From assembly GCF_030010235.1 (NCBI RefSeq), contig NZ_JASCRS010000003.1, positions 124,001 through 188,000 of the forward strand: a stretch of DNA of 64,000 bases, in the 5' to 3' direction. Source of the stretch: Leucobacter sp. UT-8R-CII-1-4 (lineage in GTDB: Bacteria > Actinomycetota > Actinomycetes > Actinomycetales > Microbacteriaceae). Of the stretch, positions 51,752-59,630 are shown in pieces. The notes below the pieces were generated by a model, which was not told where the DNA came from, did not search any database, and was given only the letters and a program-made list of their open reading frames with translations. Positions within the stretch are counted from its first letter, which is position 1. The number at the start of each line of letters is the position of its first letter. A program made the position numbers and the translations under genes.

Positions 51752-52978
51752 GTGAACTTCAATCAGCTCGACATCGCATTTGTGGTCTTGCACACCTCTC
51801 CACTCGACGAACCCGGGACAAAAGATGCCGGTGGCATGAATGTGGTCGTCTTGGCGCAGGCAATGCAGCTGGCGAAACTCGGGCATCGGGTGCGATTGAT
51901 CACTCGCCGCAGCGACACTGAGCAGGCGGCCGTTGTTGAAATCGCGCCGGGGCTCACGGCCCACCTGCTCGACGCCGGCCCAGCGCGCCTCATCACCAAG
52001 GGTGAACACGAAGCACTCATCGCGCCGTTTGGCGAGGCTCTTCATCAGCACCTGGTGGATCACCCTGCCGATCTACTGCACGCAGAACACTGGTATTCGG
52101 GCCTCGCCGCACTGCCAGCCGCCCGCGCGCTCGGCATTCCGCTCGTGCAGAGCTACCATTCAATTGCCGCCGCAACAGATACCCCCCTGGGGGATGGGGA
52201 GCGGCCGGAAGCACCGGGACGATTGGCTGGCGAGCAGCGACTTGCGCACGAGGCAGATCTGATTATCACGGTGAGTGAGGCCGAAAAGCAGACCGTACTC
52301 GAACGGCTTGGTGGTGCAACGGAGCGGGTACGGGTTGTCTTGCCGGGCGTTGACACCGAGGTATTCCGGCCGTGCGGCGGGCCCGAATGCGAAGAGCGAG
52401 CAGCCTGGCTCGCGCACGGGGGCAGGCCAGAAGTGCTGGTAGCTGGCAGGCTTGATCCGCTGAAACGCTTTGATCTTGCCATTGCAGCCGTTGCCGAAAT
52501 CGCCGCAGAGCGCCGACCAAATCTGCGAATCGTGGGCGCCGCGCCACCAGACGGCGCCGCCTACGCTCGCGAGCTTCATGATGCCATCGCCGACGCAGGC
52601 ATGATCACCACAACCGCCTTTGATGGGGCCCTCTTGCGATCCGCGCTCGCTGAACGCATCCGTCTCGCTGCTCTAGTGCTGGTGCCCTCGCACTCAGAAA
52701 CCTACGGATTGGTCGCGCTTGAGGCAGCGGCCTCAGGGGTGCCGGTGATAGCCGCCGCCACGGGTGGCCTGCGCGAAGCTGTAATTGACGGTGAAACTGG
52801 GGTGTTGCTCGAATCTGACGAGCCAGAGGTGTGGGCCAGCGAGATCGAGCGTCTGCTCGCCGACACTGAGCTCGCCGCACAGATGGGCAAGGCTGCTCGC
52901 GAACACGCGCTGCGGCACAGCTGGCAAGCCTCTACCGAACGCTTGCTTGAGGTGTATCGAGAACTACTCGCCGAGTAG
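51752..52978 (+). CDS. Glycosyltransferase family 4, MshA-like (mycothiol first step)
   Basis: A 408-residue GT4 enzyme. The N-terminal VVLHTSPLDEPGTKDAGGMNVVVLAQAMQLAKLGHRV resembles D-inositol-3-phosphate glycosyltransferase MshA (SPLAQPGTGDAGGMNV). YHSIAAAT and the C-terminal PSHSETYGLVALEAAASGVPVIAA with the catalytic E are present. MshA transfers GlcNAc from UDP-GlcNAc to inositol phosphate to begin mycothiol synthesis. Start GTG 51752 has a weak ribosome binding site. Divergent from copZA, so it may share redox-linked control. Confidence in MshA function is moderate; other GT4 members share parts of this. Confidence 0.75.
   Translation: MNFNQLDIAFVVLHTSPLDEPGTKDAGGMNVVVLAQAMQLAKLGHRVRLITRRSDTEQAAVVEIAPGLTAHLLDAGPARLITKGEHEALIAPFGEALHQHLVDHPADLLHAEHWYSGLAALPAARALGIPLVQSYHSIAAATDTPLGDGERPEAPGRLAGEQRLAHEADLIITVSEAEKQTVLERLGGATERVRVVLPGVDTEVFRPCGGPECEERAAWLAHGGRPEVLVAGRLDPLKRFDLAIAAVAEIAAERRPNLRIVGAAPPDGAAYARELHDAIADAGMITTTAFDGALLRSALAERIRLAALVLVPSHSETYGLVALEAAASGVPVIAAATGGLREAVIDGETGVLLESDEPEVWASEIERLLADTELAAQMGKAAREHALRHSWQASTERLLEVYRELLAE
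52179..52195. promoter_or_regulatory. Intragenic CsoR-like palindrome in the glycosyltransferase gene
   Basis: ATACCCC-CCT-GGGGGAT differs at one position from perfect symmetry and resembles the copZA operators, 17 bases long. It lies about 430 bp inside the glycosyltransferase coding sequence. It may be coincidental. Confidence 0.3.
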
Positions 52979-54337
52979 CTGAGCCCCCAACTGCAGTAGC
53001 TGTGTCTCGCTGCCGGGCCTGCCAATCAGCTGCACGCCGCGCGGTAAACCCGCTGCGTCGTTCATGATTGGCACGGTGAGTGCTGGCGTTCCCACGACAT
53101 TTACCATCGAGGTCTGCGGTGCCCATTCGCACTGCAGTCTGTAGTCACCCTCGGGTCCGAGCGCCCAGAATGCGCCGGTCTCAGGTGGTGCGAATGCGAG
53201 TGCGGGGGTGAGCAGCACATCGTATTCCGCCCACTGGTCGCTCGCGCTGCGAGCGAAGCGTTTGATTGCTGCCACGCTCGCGGCAACCTTTTCGGGACTG
53301 GTTGCGCGCGCGCTTGCAAGAAACCATTGTGCGAGCTCACCGAGCTCAGCTTCTGCCTCTGGTGTCAGTGGAATCCGCGCGAGCGATTGGGTCCAGACCG
53401 TAGTAAAAGCTTCTGGGTATTCTTCGTCGTAGCGAATGGTTGCGGCTTCAAGATGATGGCCTGAGTTTGCCAGGGCGGCAATTGCGGCCTCAAGCGCCTG
53501 GGTCGCGGCGGTATCAAAGCGGATCGGCATGCGCGAGGCGAAGGGTGAGTCTGTGCTCACGCCAATCTTTAGCCCGCCTAATTCTGCGGCTCGGTCAATT
53601 GCGTGAAGGCTTGGTTCGTCGCGCAACCCGCGCACGGCATCAAATAAGAGTGCGGCGTCGCGTGTGGTGCGCGCCATTGGCCCCGATACGGCCATGCTCG
53701 GCACGCCAAGTGGATCTGCTGGCCGGCCTACTGTGTCGGCGGCGATTGCTGCTCGCCCGGGTTTCAACCCAACGAGCCCGCAGGCTGCTGAGGGGATGCG
53801 TATCGAGCCGCCTGCGTCACTGCCAATGGCAGCTGAGATTGTTCCCGAGGCTATGGCTGTTGCGGTCCCCCCGCTTGAGCCACCCGCGGTGAGGCTCGGG
53901 TTGTGCGGATTTCGCGCGGGTGCTGCGATCAGGTTTTCGCTGTAACCGGCAATGCCAAATTCGGGTACTTGGGTGAGGCCAATGCAGATCGCGCCGGATT
54001 CGCGCACCGCTTGAGCGATCGGGTCGTCTTGACTTGATACCTGATGTGGAACGGCAGCAGAACCGTGTCGGGTGGTGAACCCGCGCACGCGGACGAGGTC
54101 TTTGTGCGCCGTTGGAAGGCCAAGAAGCGGTGGTAGTTGATGCCGCTCGCTCGCTGGCAAGTGCGCGATCATTCGGTCTGCGTTTGCTGCTTCGGCAAGA
54201 GCCAATTCGGGCTGTATCTCAGTGAATGCGCCAAGCGAGGCCTGGGTTGAGGCGCTGTTGAGCGAGTGTTGCACTGCCTCGACTGCGCTGAGTTCGCCGC
54301 TGCGCAGTTTGTCGCGGAATTCCAGAGCAGTGGTCAT
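52964..54337 (-). CDS. Amidase (amidase-signature family)
   Basis: A 457-residue serine hydrolase of the amidase-signature family. The Ser-cisSer-Lys triad is visible: Lys in LPTAHKDLV (about 94-100), cis-Ser in TAGGSSGGTATA (about 150-161) and nucleophile Ser in GSDAGGSIRIPSAACG (about 173-188). Members hydrolyse amides, aryl-acyl-amides or transfer NH3 (GatA). No gatB/gatC neighbours exist, so it is a free-standing hydrolase rather than part of the tRNA amidotransferase. It converges on the glycosyltransferase with a 15-bp overlap of 3' ends. Confidence 0.88.
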   Translation of the reverse strand: MTTALEFRDKLRSGELSAVEAVQHSLNSASTQASLGAFTEIQPELALAEAANADRMIAHLPASERHQLPPLLGLPTAHKDLVRVRGFTTRHGSAAVPHQVSSQDDPIAQAVRESGAICIGLTQVPEFGIAGYSENLIAAPARNPHNPSLTAGGSSGGTATAIASGTISAAIGSDAGGSIRIPSAACGLVGLKPGRAAIAADTVGRPADPLGVPSMAVSGPMARTTRDAALLFDAVRGLRDEPSLHAIDRAAELGGLKIGVSTDSPFASRMPIRFDTAATQALEAAIAALANSGHHLEAATIRYDEEYPEAFTTVWTQSLARIPLTPEAEAELGELAQWFLASARATSPEKVAASVAAIKRFARSASDQWAEYDVLLTPALAFAPPETGAFWALGPEGDYRLQCEWAPQTSMVNVVGTPALTVPIMNDAAGLPRGVQLIGRPGSETQLLQLGAQLLGE

Positions 54338-54425
54338 TGTTTTACTCTACGCACCACCGTTGTGCAAAAGATGTTTTGTCAAAACGACAGAGCTTGTTGC
54401 GAATCGTTCCCATCAAGGTCTATAG

Positions 54426-54440
54426 TGATTCTCGTTCTCA
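54426..54440. promoter_or_regulatory. Candidate Zur box before the zinc-uptake operon
   Basis: TGATTCTCGTTCTCA, a TGA-N9-TCA pattern matching part of the Zur-type consensus, 45 bp before znuA. A second weaker element, GCGAATCGTTCCCATC, lies just upstream. A Fur/Zur-family regulator is encoded in the same operon. Confidence 0.5.
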
Positions 54441-54484
54441 TTAAGTCCTGTGCTCAACAGATCCCGAGCTAGAAAGCTTCCCCC

Positions 54485-55537
54485 GTGAAATTTGCCCAAC
54501 TCCTTTCGGCCGCAGCGCTCGGTACCGCTGCAGTGCTCGCCCTTTCATCGTGCTCGACCAGTGGCGAAGGGGCAGCAGCTCAGAGCGACCGTCTTCAGGT
54601 AGTTACGACAACGACACAGCTCGCTGACTTTTCTGCAATTGTCGGCGGTGACAATATCGAACTGACCAGCCTGATGAAGCCAGGCAGCTCAGCGCATCAC
54701 TTCGATCCAACCCCCGGCGACCTGCTCGCCATCGGCAAAGCTGATGTGCTCGTGATCAACGGTGTCGGTCTTGACGAATTCATCGACAACTCAATCGATG
54801 CATCGGGTTTCAAGGGCACCATTATTGACGCAAGCACTGGCGTCGACCTCGTCGCTGCAGCAGCCATTAGCGACGAGGGCAAAGAGGGCGACGAACACGC
54901 TGAAGAGGAAGAGCACGATCACTCGCACGGCCATGGTCACGGTGATGAGCACGACCACGGCGACTTGAACCCGCACCTGTGGACCTCGCCGAAACAGGCC
55001 GAGGGCATGGTGAAAGCAATCGCCGTCGGTCTTGCGAAGGTTGATCCATCGCACAGCAAGGACTACACCGGGCGTGCTGACGATTACAACAAGAAACTCA
55101 GCGAAATGAACGACTGGATCGCGGCTGAGTTCGAAAAGGTGCCAGCAGAAGACCGAGTGCTCGTGACCGGCCACGATTCACTGCGCTACTACCTGCACGA
55201 CTACAGCATTGACTACGCTGGATCGCTCCTGCCGAGCTTCGAAGATAACGCTGAGCCGAGTGCCGCAGAAGTTGATGCGCTGGTCGCCGCAATCAAAGAC
55301 CGCGGCGTAAAGGCAATCTTTGTAGAGTCCTCACTCAGCCCGAAGCTTGCTCAGGCTGTCGCGAAGGAGGCCGGAGTCAAAGTAATTGACGCTGATACGC
55401 TCTTCGTTGACTCGCTCGGACCTGCCGGTAGCGGGGCAGAAACTTACATCAGTGCAACCCTGCACAACACAAATGTCATTCTTGACGCCTGGGGCGTAAA
55501 GGCAGACCCAATCCCAAATAATTTGGAAAACGAGTGA
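54485..55537 (+). CDS. znuA: Zinc/manganese ABC transporter, substrate-binding lipoprotein
   Basis: A 350-residue cluster A-I binding protein, with signal peptide and lipobox (LALSSC). The conserved metal-binding His is in SSAHHFDPTPGDLLA. A His/Glu/Asp-rich loop (about residues 138-160, alternating acidic residues and His) is typical for zinc-specific members and may act as a metal shuttle. The C-terminal His and Asp regions (TGHDSLRYY and VESSLSPKLAQAVA) are present. First gene of a six-gene operon. The neighbouring Zur-type regulator and candidate Zur box favour zinc over manganese. Confidence 0.92.
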   Translation: MKFAQLLSAAALGTAAVLALSSCSTSGEGAAAQSDRLQVVTTTTQLADFSAIVGGDNIELTSLMKPGSSAHHFDPTPGDLLAIGKADVLVINGVGLDEFIDNSIDASGFKGTIIDASTGVDLVAAAAISDEGKEGDEHAEEEEHDHSHGHGHGDEHDHGDLNPHLWTSPKQAEGMVKAIAVGLAKVDPSHSKDYTGRADDYNKKLSEMNDWIAAEFEKVPAEDRVLVTGHDSLRYYLHDYSIDYAGSLLPSFEDNAEPSAAEVDALVAAIKDRGVKAIFVESSLSPKLAQAVAKEAGVKVIDADTLFVDSLGPAGSGAETYISATLHNTNVILDAWGVKADPIPNNLENE

Positions 55538-56361
55538 CCTCACAAGCACCACAAAACGAGCACCCCGCGATCACATTGCGGGGTGCCGCTTTTGGCTACG
55601 CCGGGCGCAGCCGGGTGTCAGAACTCGACCTTGACATCGAGGCAGGCAGCGCGGTCGCACTGATCGGGCCAAATGGCTCCGGAAAATCAACCCTTTTGCA
55701 GGGAATCCTTGGTCTCTCCGAGCTGACCGCTGGCAGCGTCAGCGTGCTCGGTACCGATCCGATTACCGCACGCAAAGATATTGGCTCATTGCCGCAGGCC
55801 GACTCTCGTGACACTGAACTGCCGGTAACTCTTCGGCAGGTCGTAAACATGGGCCTCTACCGTTCTCGCGGGCCGGTTCGCCCGCTGGGTCGGGCTGGCA
55901 AAGCCGCGGTTGATGCTGCCCTTGAACGGGTGGGCCTAGCGAAGTTTTCGCAGCGTCTTTTTGGTGAGCTCTCGGGCGGTCAGCAGCAGCGTGGAATTCT
56001 TGCGCGTGCGCTTGTTTCGGACCCCAAACTGCTTCTTCTCGATGAACCCTTCAACGGTCTCGACAGAGAAAACCGTGACACCCTGCTTGAGCTCGTGCGC
56101 GAGTTGCGTCGCGAGGGTAGAACGGTGATCGTCAGTACTCATGATCTCGAGATTGCGCAACAAGCCTGCACCCATGCCCTGCTGCTTTCTGCTGGGCATA
56201 CCCCAGAGCAGCCGGGACACCCAGCGAGTTTTGGGCCGGTGCGCGATGCGCTCACCATCGAAGCTGTCGAGCACACTTTTCAAGACGCTGCCGCTCAAAT
56301 CGATGGGCACATGATTGTGACGACGGCGCATGATGAATGCCAACCGAGCGACAGCAAGTAA
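55534..56361 (+). CDS. znuC: Zinc/manganese ABC transporter, ATP-binding protein
   Basis: A 275-residue ABC ATPase with Walker A GPNGSGKST (about 45-53), signature LSGGQQQRG and Walker B LLLLDEPFNGLD, then switch His in VSTHDLE. GTG 55534 overlaps the znuA stop. The C-terminal His-containing tail (HTPEQPGHPASFGP) is usual for this class. Feeds two permease genes that follow. Confidence 0.94.
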   Translation: MTSQAPQNEHPAITLRGAAFGYAGRSRVSELDLDIEAGSAVALIGPNGSGKSTLLQGILGLSELTAGSVSVLGTDPITARKDIGSLPQADSRDTELPVTLRQVVNMGLYRSRGPVRPLGRAGKAAVDAALERVGLAKFSQRLFGELSGGQQQRGILARALVSDPKLLLLDEPFNGLDRENRDTLLELVRELRREGRTVIVSTHDLEIAQQACTHALLLSAGHTPEQPGHPASFGPVRDALTIEAVEHTFQDAAAQIDGHMIVTTAHDECQPSDSK

Positions 56362-56369
56362 GCACCCAA

Positions 56370-57275
56370 ATGGACGTCAGTTTTTTTGAGGCATTCCAGC
56401 TGCCTTTTATGATGCGCGCTTTTTTGACGGTGGCGGTTCTTGCGGTTGCGGCCGGCGTCGTCGGTCTCGGGATCAGCTTTCGCGAGATGGAATTTGTGAG
56501 TGATGGCCTGGTGCACGCGGTGTTCCCCGGCCTCGTTATTGGCGCGATGATCGGCGGCACGGCAGGGCTCCTGCCGGGTGCACTCGGCGCGGCCCTTGTC
56601 GCTGCTCTCGTATTTACTCTGCTTGACCGCCGTGGTGGTGCAGGAAGCGATGCGGCAATTGCGGTGGGACTGACCGGGCTTTTTAGCCTCGGTATCGTGC
56701 TCGTCTCAAAACAGCAGGGTTTTGTGGCGCAGTTGCAGGATCTGCTCTTTGGGCACTTGCTTACGGTCACCGAGGATCAGCTGTGGCAGATCCTTGTCGT
56801 TGCAATTCTTGCGATTGCGGTGATGCTGCTCACCGGTCGTGCACAGCTGTTTCGTGCTTTTGACCCGGTGGGTTTTGAGGCAGCCGGGTTCAAAATCTTG
56901 CGCACCGATCTTGCGCTGGCTGCCGCAACTGCTCTTCTTGTCGTCGCCGGAGTGCAGGCGCTCGGGGTACTGATGGTGGTGGCGCTGCTCACCGTGCCAA
57001 TGGCTGTGGCGCGCCTCGTGACCAAGAAGATTGCTTGGCTGGTGCCAATCGCCGTGTTGGTGCCGCTTGTTGCTGGCACATTCGGCCTATGGCTCTCATT
57101 CGTTTGGTCAGTTGAATACGAAGTCTCTGTTTCGCCCGGTGCGCTCGTAGTGCTCTTACTGGTTGCTCTGTACCTGGTTGCGGTGGTGTTTCGTCTCCTG
57201 GTGGTACGCAGAGGGCGCGTTGGATCTGTTCATCTCGACAAGCTCGATGAACAAGAAACGGCGGGCCTGGCATGA
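56370..57275 (+). CDS. znuB: Zinc/manganese ABC transporter, permease 1
   Basis: A 301-residue ABC-3 family permease with about 8-9 helices (MMRAFLTVAVLAVAAGVVGLGI, VSDGLVHAVFPGLVIGAMIGG and so on). The start is uncertain: ATG 56370 gives a normal N-terminus; ATG 56337 would overlap the ATPase gene by 25 bp, and neither has a strong ribosome binding site. The sequence ends ATGA over the next start. Two unequal permeases in a row are found in TroCD/MntCD-type systems, where they form a heterodimer. Confidence 0.88.
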   Translation: MDVSFFEAFQLPFMMRAFLTVAVLAVAAGVVGLGISFREMEFVSDGLVHAVFPGLVIGAMIGGTAGLLPGALGAALVAALVFTLLDRRGGAGSDAAIAVGLTGLFSLGIVLVSKQQGFVAQLQDLLFGHLLTVTEDQLWQILVVAILAIAVMLLTGRAQLFRAFDPVGFEAAGFKILRTDLALAAATALLVVAGVQALGVLMVVALLTVPMAVARLVTKKIAWLVPIAVLVPLVAGTFGLWLSFVWSVEYEVSVSPGALVVLLLVALYLVAVVFRLLVVRRGRVGSVHLDKLDEQETAGLA

Positions 57276-58081
57276 ACTATTTCGCTCTTGCCGCGCTAGA
57301 GGTCGGGCTACTTGGGTTGCTCGCAGGCATCGCAGGCACGCTCATTGTGCTGCGCCGACGCTCATTTTTCGCGGTCGCGCTGAGTCATGCCACCTTCCCC
57401 GGCGGGGTGGTGTTCGCCGTGCTCGGATACAACCTGCTGATTGGTCAGGCACTCTTCGCGTTGCTCTTGGTGCTGGTGATGACCGCTCTCTCTCGGGTGC
57501 CTGGGCAGGGGCGCCAGGTTGCGAGCAGTATCGTGTTGGCACTTGGCTTCGCCTTGGGCACGCTGCTCACCAGCCTGAACCCAAGCCTTGGCGTGCCGGT
57601 TGAAGCATTGCTAGTTGGCTCGCCACTCTCGGTCAGCGGCGTTGATATTTGGGCCACCGCCATTGTGTTGCTCGCTGCAATCGTGATCACATTGCTCCTT
57701 GGCCGTCGCATTCTTTTTCACACGTTTGACCCCGCCGGCTATGCGGCGGCTGGCTATCGGGCTTGGCCGATCGAGCTCGCAGTAACCGGCGTTATTGCTG
57801 CCGCCGTGGTGGTTGCGATGCCCGCCGTTGGGGCGATCCTCGGTGTCGCAATCTTGATTGCACCAGCAGCCGCGGCCCGCCTGTTGGTGCGCAGAATCGA
57901 GTGGTTGCCACTGGTTGCCGCACTGCTCGGTGTTGCTTCTGGGCTCCTCGGCCTCTGGGCCTCGCGCGAGTTTAATCTTGCCGCGGGCGGTTCTATCGGA
58001 CTTGCGACTACGCTGATGTTCATGGTCGCCCTGCTGTGGCGACAGATTTCGAGCAGACGAGTGAAGGAGGTGACCGGATGA
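57272..58081 (+). CDS. Zinc/manganese ABC transporter, permease 2
   Basis: A 269-residue ABC-3 family permease with eight or so helices. It has the conserved SHATFPGGVVFAVLGYN near residue 35 and VAMPAVGAILGVAILIAPAAAARLLVRR later. It overlaps the first permease gene by 4 bp and the Zur gene by 4 bp. With permease 1 it should form the membrane pore. The DTF-like HTFDPAGYAAAGY motif is shared with permease 1 (AFDPVGFEAAGF). Confidence 0.9.
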   Translation: MNYFALAALEVGLLGLLAGIAGTLIVLRRRSFFAVALSHATFPGGVVFAVLGYNLLIGQALFALLLVLVMTALSRVPGQGRQVASSIVLALGFALGTLLTSLNPSLGVPVEALLVGSPLSVSGVDIWATAIVLLAAIVITLLLGRRILFHTFDPAGYAAAGYRAWPIELAVTGVIAAAVVVAMPAVGAILGVAILIAPAAAARLLVRRIEWLPLVAALLGVASGLLGLWASREFNLAAGGSIGLATTLMFMVALLWRQISSRRVKEVTG

Positions 58082-58473
58082 GCACAACAAAAAGAAATAC
58101 TTGGCAGCGTGAAGCGGTACGCGCCCGGCTCGCCGAAGCACAGGGATTTGTGAGCGCGCAGCAGCTGTATTCGGTGCTTCGCGACGAAGGATCTACCATC
58201 GGTCTCGCAACGGTGTACCGCAATCTTGCGCAGCTCACCGAGGCAGGCGAAGCCGATTCACTGCAATCACTCGACGGTGAGAACCTCTTCCGATCGTGCT
58301 CTACCGGGCACCACCATCACTTGATTTGCCGAAGCTGCGGCGAAACCCGCGAGATCAAGGCAAGTGTCGTTGAAGAGTGGGCGAGCCGGGTCGGAGCTGA
58401 ACACGGCTTTAGCGAAATTGAGCACGTCGTAGACCTCTTTGGCGTGTGCGAACGTTGTAGAAGTAAGGCATAA
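58078..58473 (+). CDS. zur: Fur-family regulator, probable Zur
   Basis: A 131-residue Fur/Zur protein. N-terminal winged helix: RLAEAQGFVSAQQLYSVLRDEGSTIGLATVYRNLAQLTEAGE. The C-terminal metal region has HHHHLICRSCGETREI and GVCERCRSK, two CxxC pairs for structural zinc. It lies at the end of the transporter genes and would sense intracellular Zn2+, repressing the operon when zinc is plentiful. ATG 58078 follows AAGGAGG at the correct distance; an in-frame ATG 58036 upstream lies inside the permease gene and is rejected. Mn- or Fe-sensing Fur members are the alternative. Confidence 0.9.
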   Translation: MSTTKRNTWQREAVRARLAEAQGFVSAQQLYSVLRDEGSTIGLATVYRNLAQLTEAGEADSLQSLDGENLFRSCSTGHHHHLICRSCGETREIKASVVEEWASRVGAEHGFSEIEHVVDLFGVCERCRSKA

Positions 58474-58475
58474 CC

Positions 58476-59630
58476 ATGGTGTTGGGGCAGTTGTTCGGGG
58501 GATCCGCAATGTCAGCTGCGCCGCCTCACTATGTCGATCTGCTCTCTGGTGAAGAGCACCCAATCGATCAGCCACGTTGGCAATCAAGTAGCGGCCGGCC
58601 GCTCATGATCACACCCGGAAGCGGCATCACACCAGAACAGATCGATCGCTCCCGCCGAAGTCTGTGGCGTTACCGGGCTGCGCTCGCACTCGATATTGTC
58701 GCCCCAATCACCCTCGGCGAGGGATGCACCCCGCTTGTGCCTGTCACCTTGGCAGGAACTGCGCCACTGTGCAAACTTGAATGGTTCTCGCCGACTGGCA
58801 GTTTTAAAGATCGCGGTGCGAGCGTGATGCTCTCAGCGCTGCGGCAACAGGGTGTTGCTCGGGTAAACGAAGACAGCTCCGGCAACGGAGGCGCAGCAAT
58901 CGCCGCGTACGCAGCAGCCGGTGGTCTTGAGGCGAGCATTTTTGCGCCAGCCTCAACAAGCCCGGCCAAACTCGCGCAGGCTAAAGCCTATGGCGCGCGA
59001 GTTGAGCTTGTCGACGGCGCACGCGAAGCCTCGCAGCAGGCAGCTATCGATGCTTCGGCGCTGGATCGCGATGCCTTCTATGCGAGTCACAATTGGCAGG
59101 CATTTTTTCTTGAGGGCACAAAAACCCTCGCCTATGAGCTCTGGGAAAATCTCGGCTTTCGCGCCCCAGACAGCGTGATCGTGCCGGTGGGCGCCGGCAG
59201 TATGCTGTTGGGTCTCGCCCTTGGCTTTTCTGAACTGCTCAGCGCCAGGCAAATCGATCGTCTGCCGAGACTGTTTGCCGCGCAGCCGCTGAATTGTTCG
59301 CCACTCGATGCGGCGTTCAACGGTGAAGAAATCGGAGCCCGGATGGTGTTACCGACCATCGCTGAGGGAACAGCAATCCGTTCACCGCTGCGCCTGCCAG
59401 AAATGCTTGCCGCACTGCGGGTTTCAAACGGCGCAACTATCGCCGTGCCCGAAAAAGAGATATTTACGGCGCGGGCGACACTAGCCGCAGCTGGATTGTT
59501 CGTTGAGCCAACCAGTGCAACCGCGGCTGCAGCCTATGCTCGGTTGCTTGACGCAGAAACAATCAGCCCCGACCAAGTGAACATTGTGGTGCTCACCGGA
59601 TCGGGGCTGAAGTCGCCGAGCGCGGTTTAG
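58476..59630 (+). CDS. Threonine-synthase-like PLP-dependent enzyme
   Basis: A 384-residue fold-type II PLP enzyme. The PLP lysine is in SPTGSFKDRGA, the phosphate loop is DSSGNGGAAIAAYAA, and the C-terminal FVEPTSATAAAA and VVLTGSGLKSP are typical of threonine synthase. It lacks the zinc-ribbon N-terminal of some homologues. ATG 58476 or ATG 58509 may be the start, the latter after GGGGGA. It follows the Zur gene by 2 bp, so it is probably transcribed with zinc uptake, an unusual partner. Its 3' end overlaps the convergent RND gene by 4 bp. Confidence 0.85.
   Translation: MVLGQLFGGSAMSAAPPHYVDLLSGEEHPIDQPRWQSSSGRPLMITPGSGITPEQIDRSRRSLWRYRAALALDIVAPITLGEGCTPLVPVTLAGTAPLCKLEWFSPTGSFKDRGASVMLSALRQQGVARVNEDSSGNGGAAIAAYAAAGGLEASIFAPASTSPAKLAQAKAYGARVELVDGAREASQQAAIDASALDRDAFYASHNWQAFFLEGTKTLAYELWENLGFRAPDSVIVPVGAGSMLLGLALGFSELLSARQIDRLPRLFAAQPLNCSPLDAAFNGEEIGARMVLPTIAEGTAIRSPLRLPEMLAALRVSNGATIAVPEKEIFTARATLAAAGLFVEPTSATAAAAYARLLDAETISPDQVNIVVLTGSGLKSPSAV

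Noticed and set aside
52964..54337. Amidase as GatA subunit of the tRNA amidotransferase
   Set aside because: No gatB or gatC neighbours are present, and the protein stands alone and convergent with an unrelated gene.
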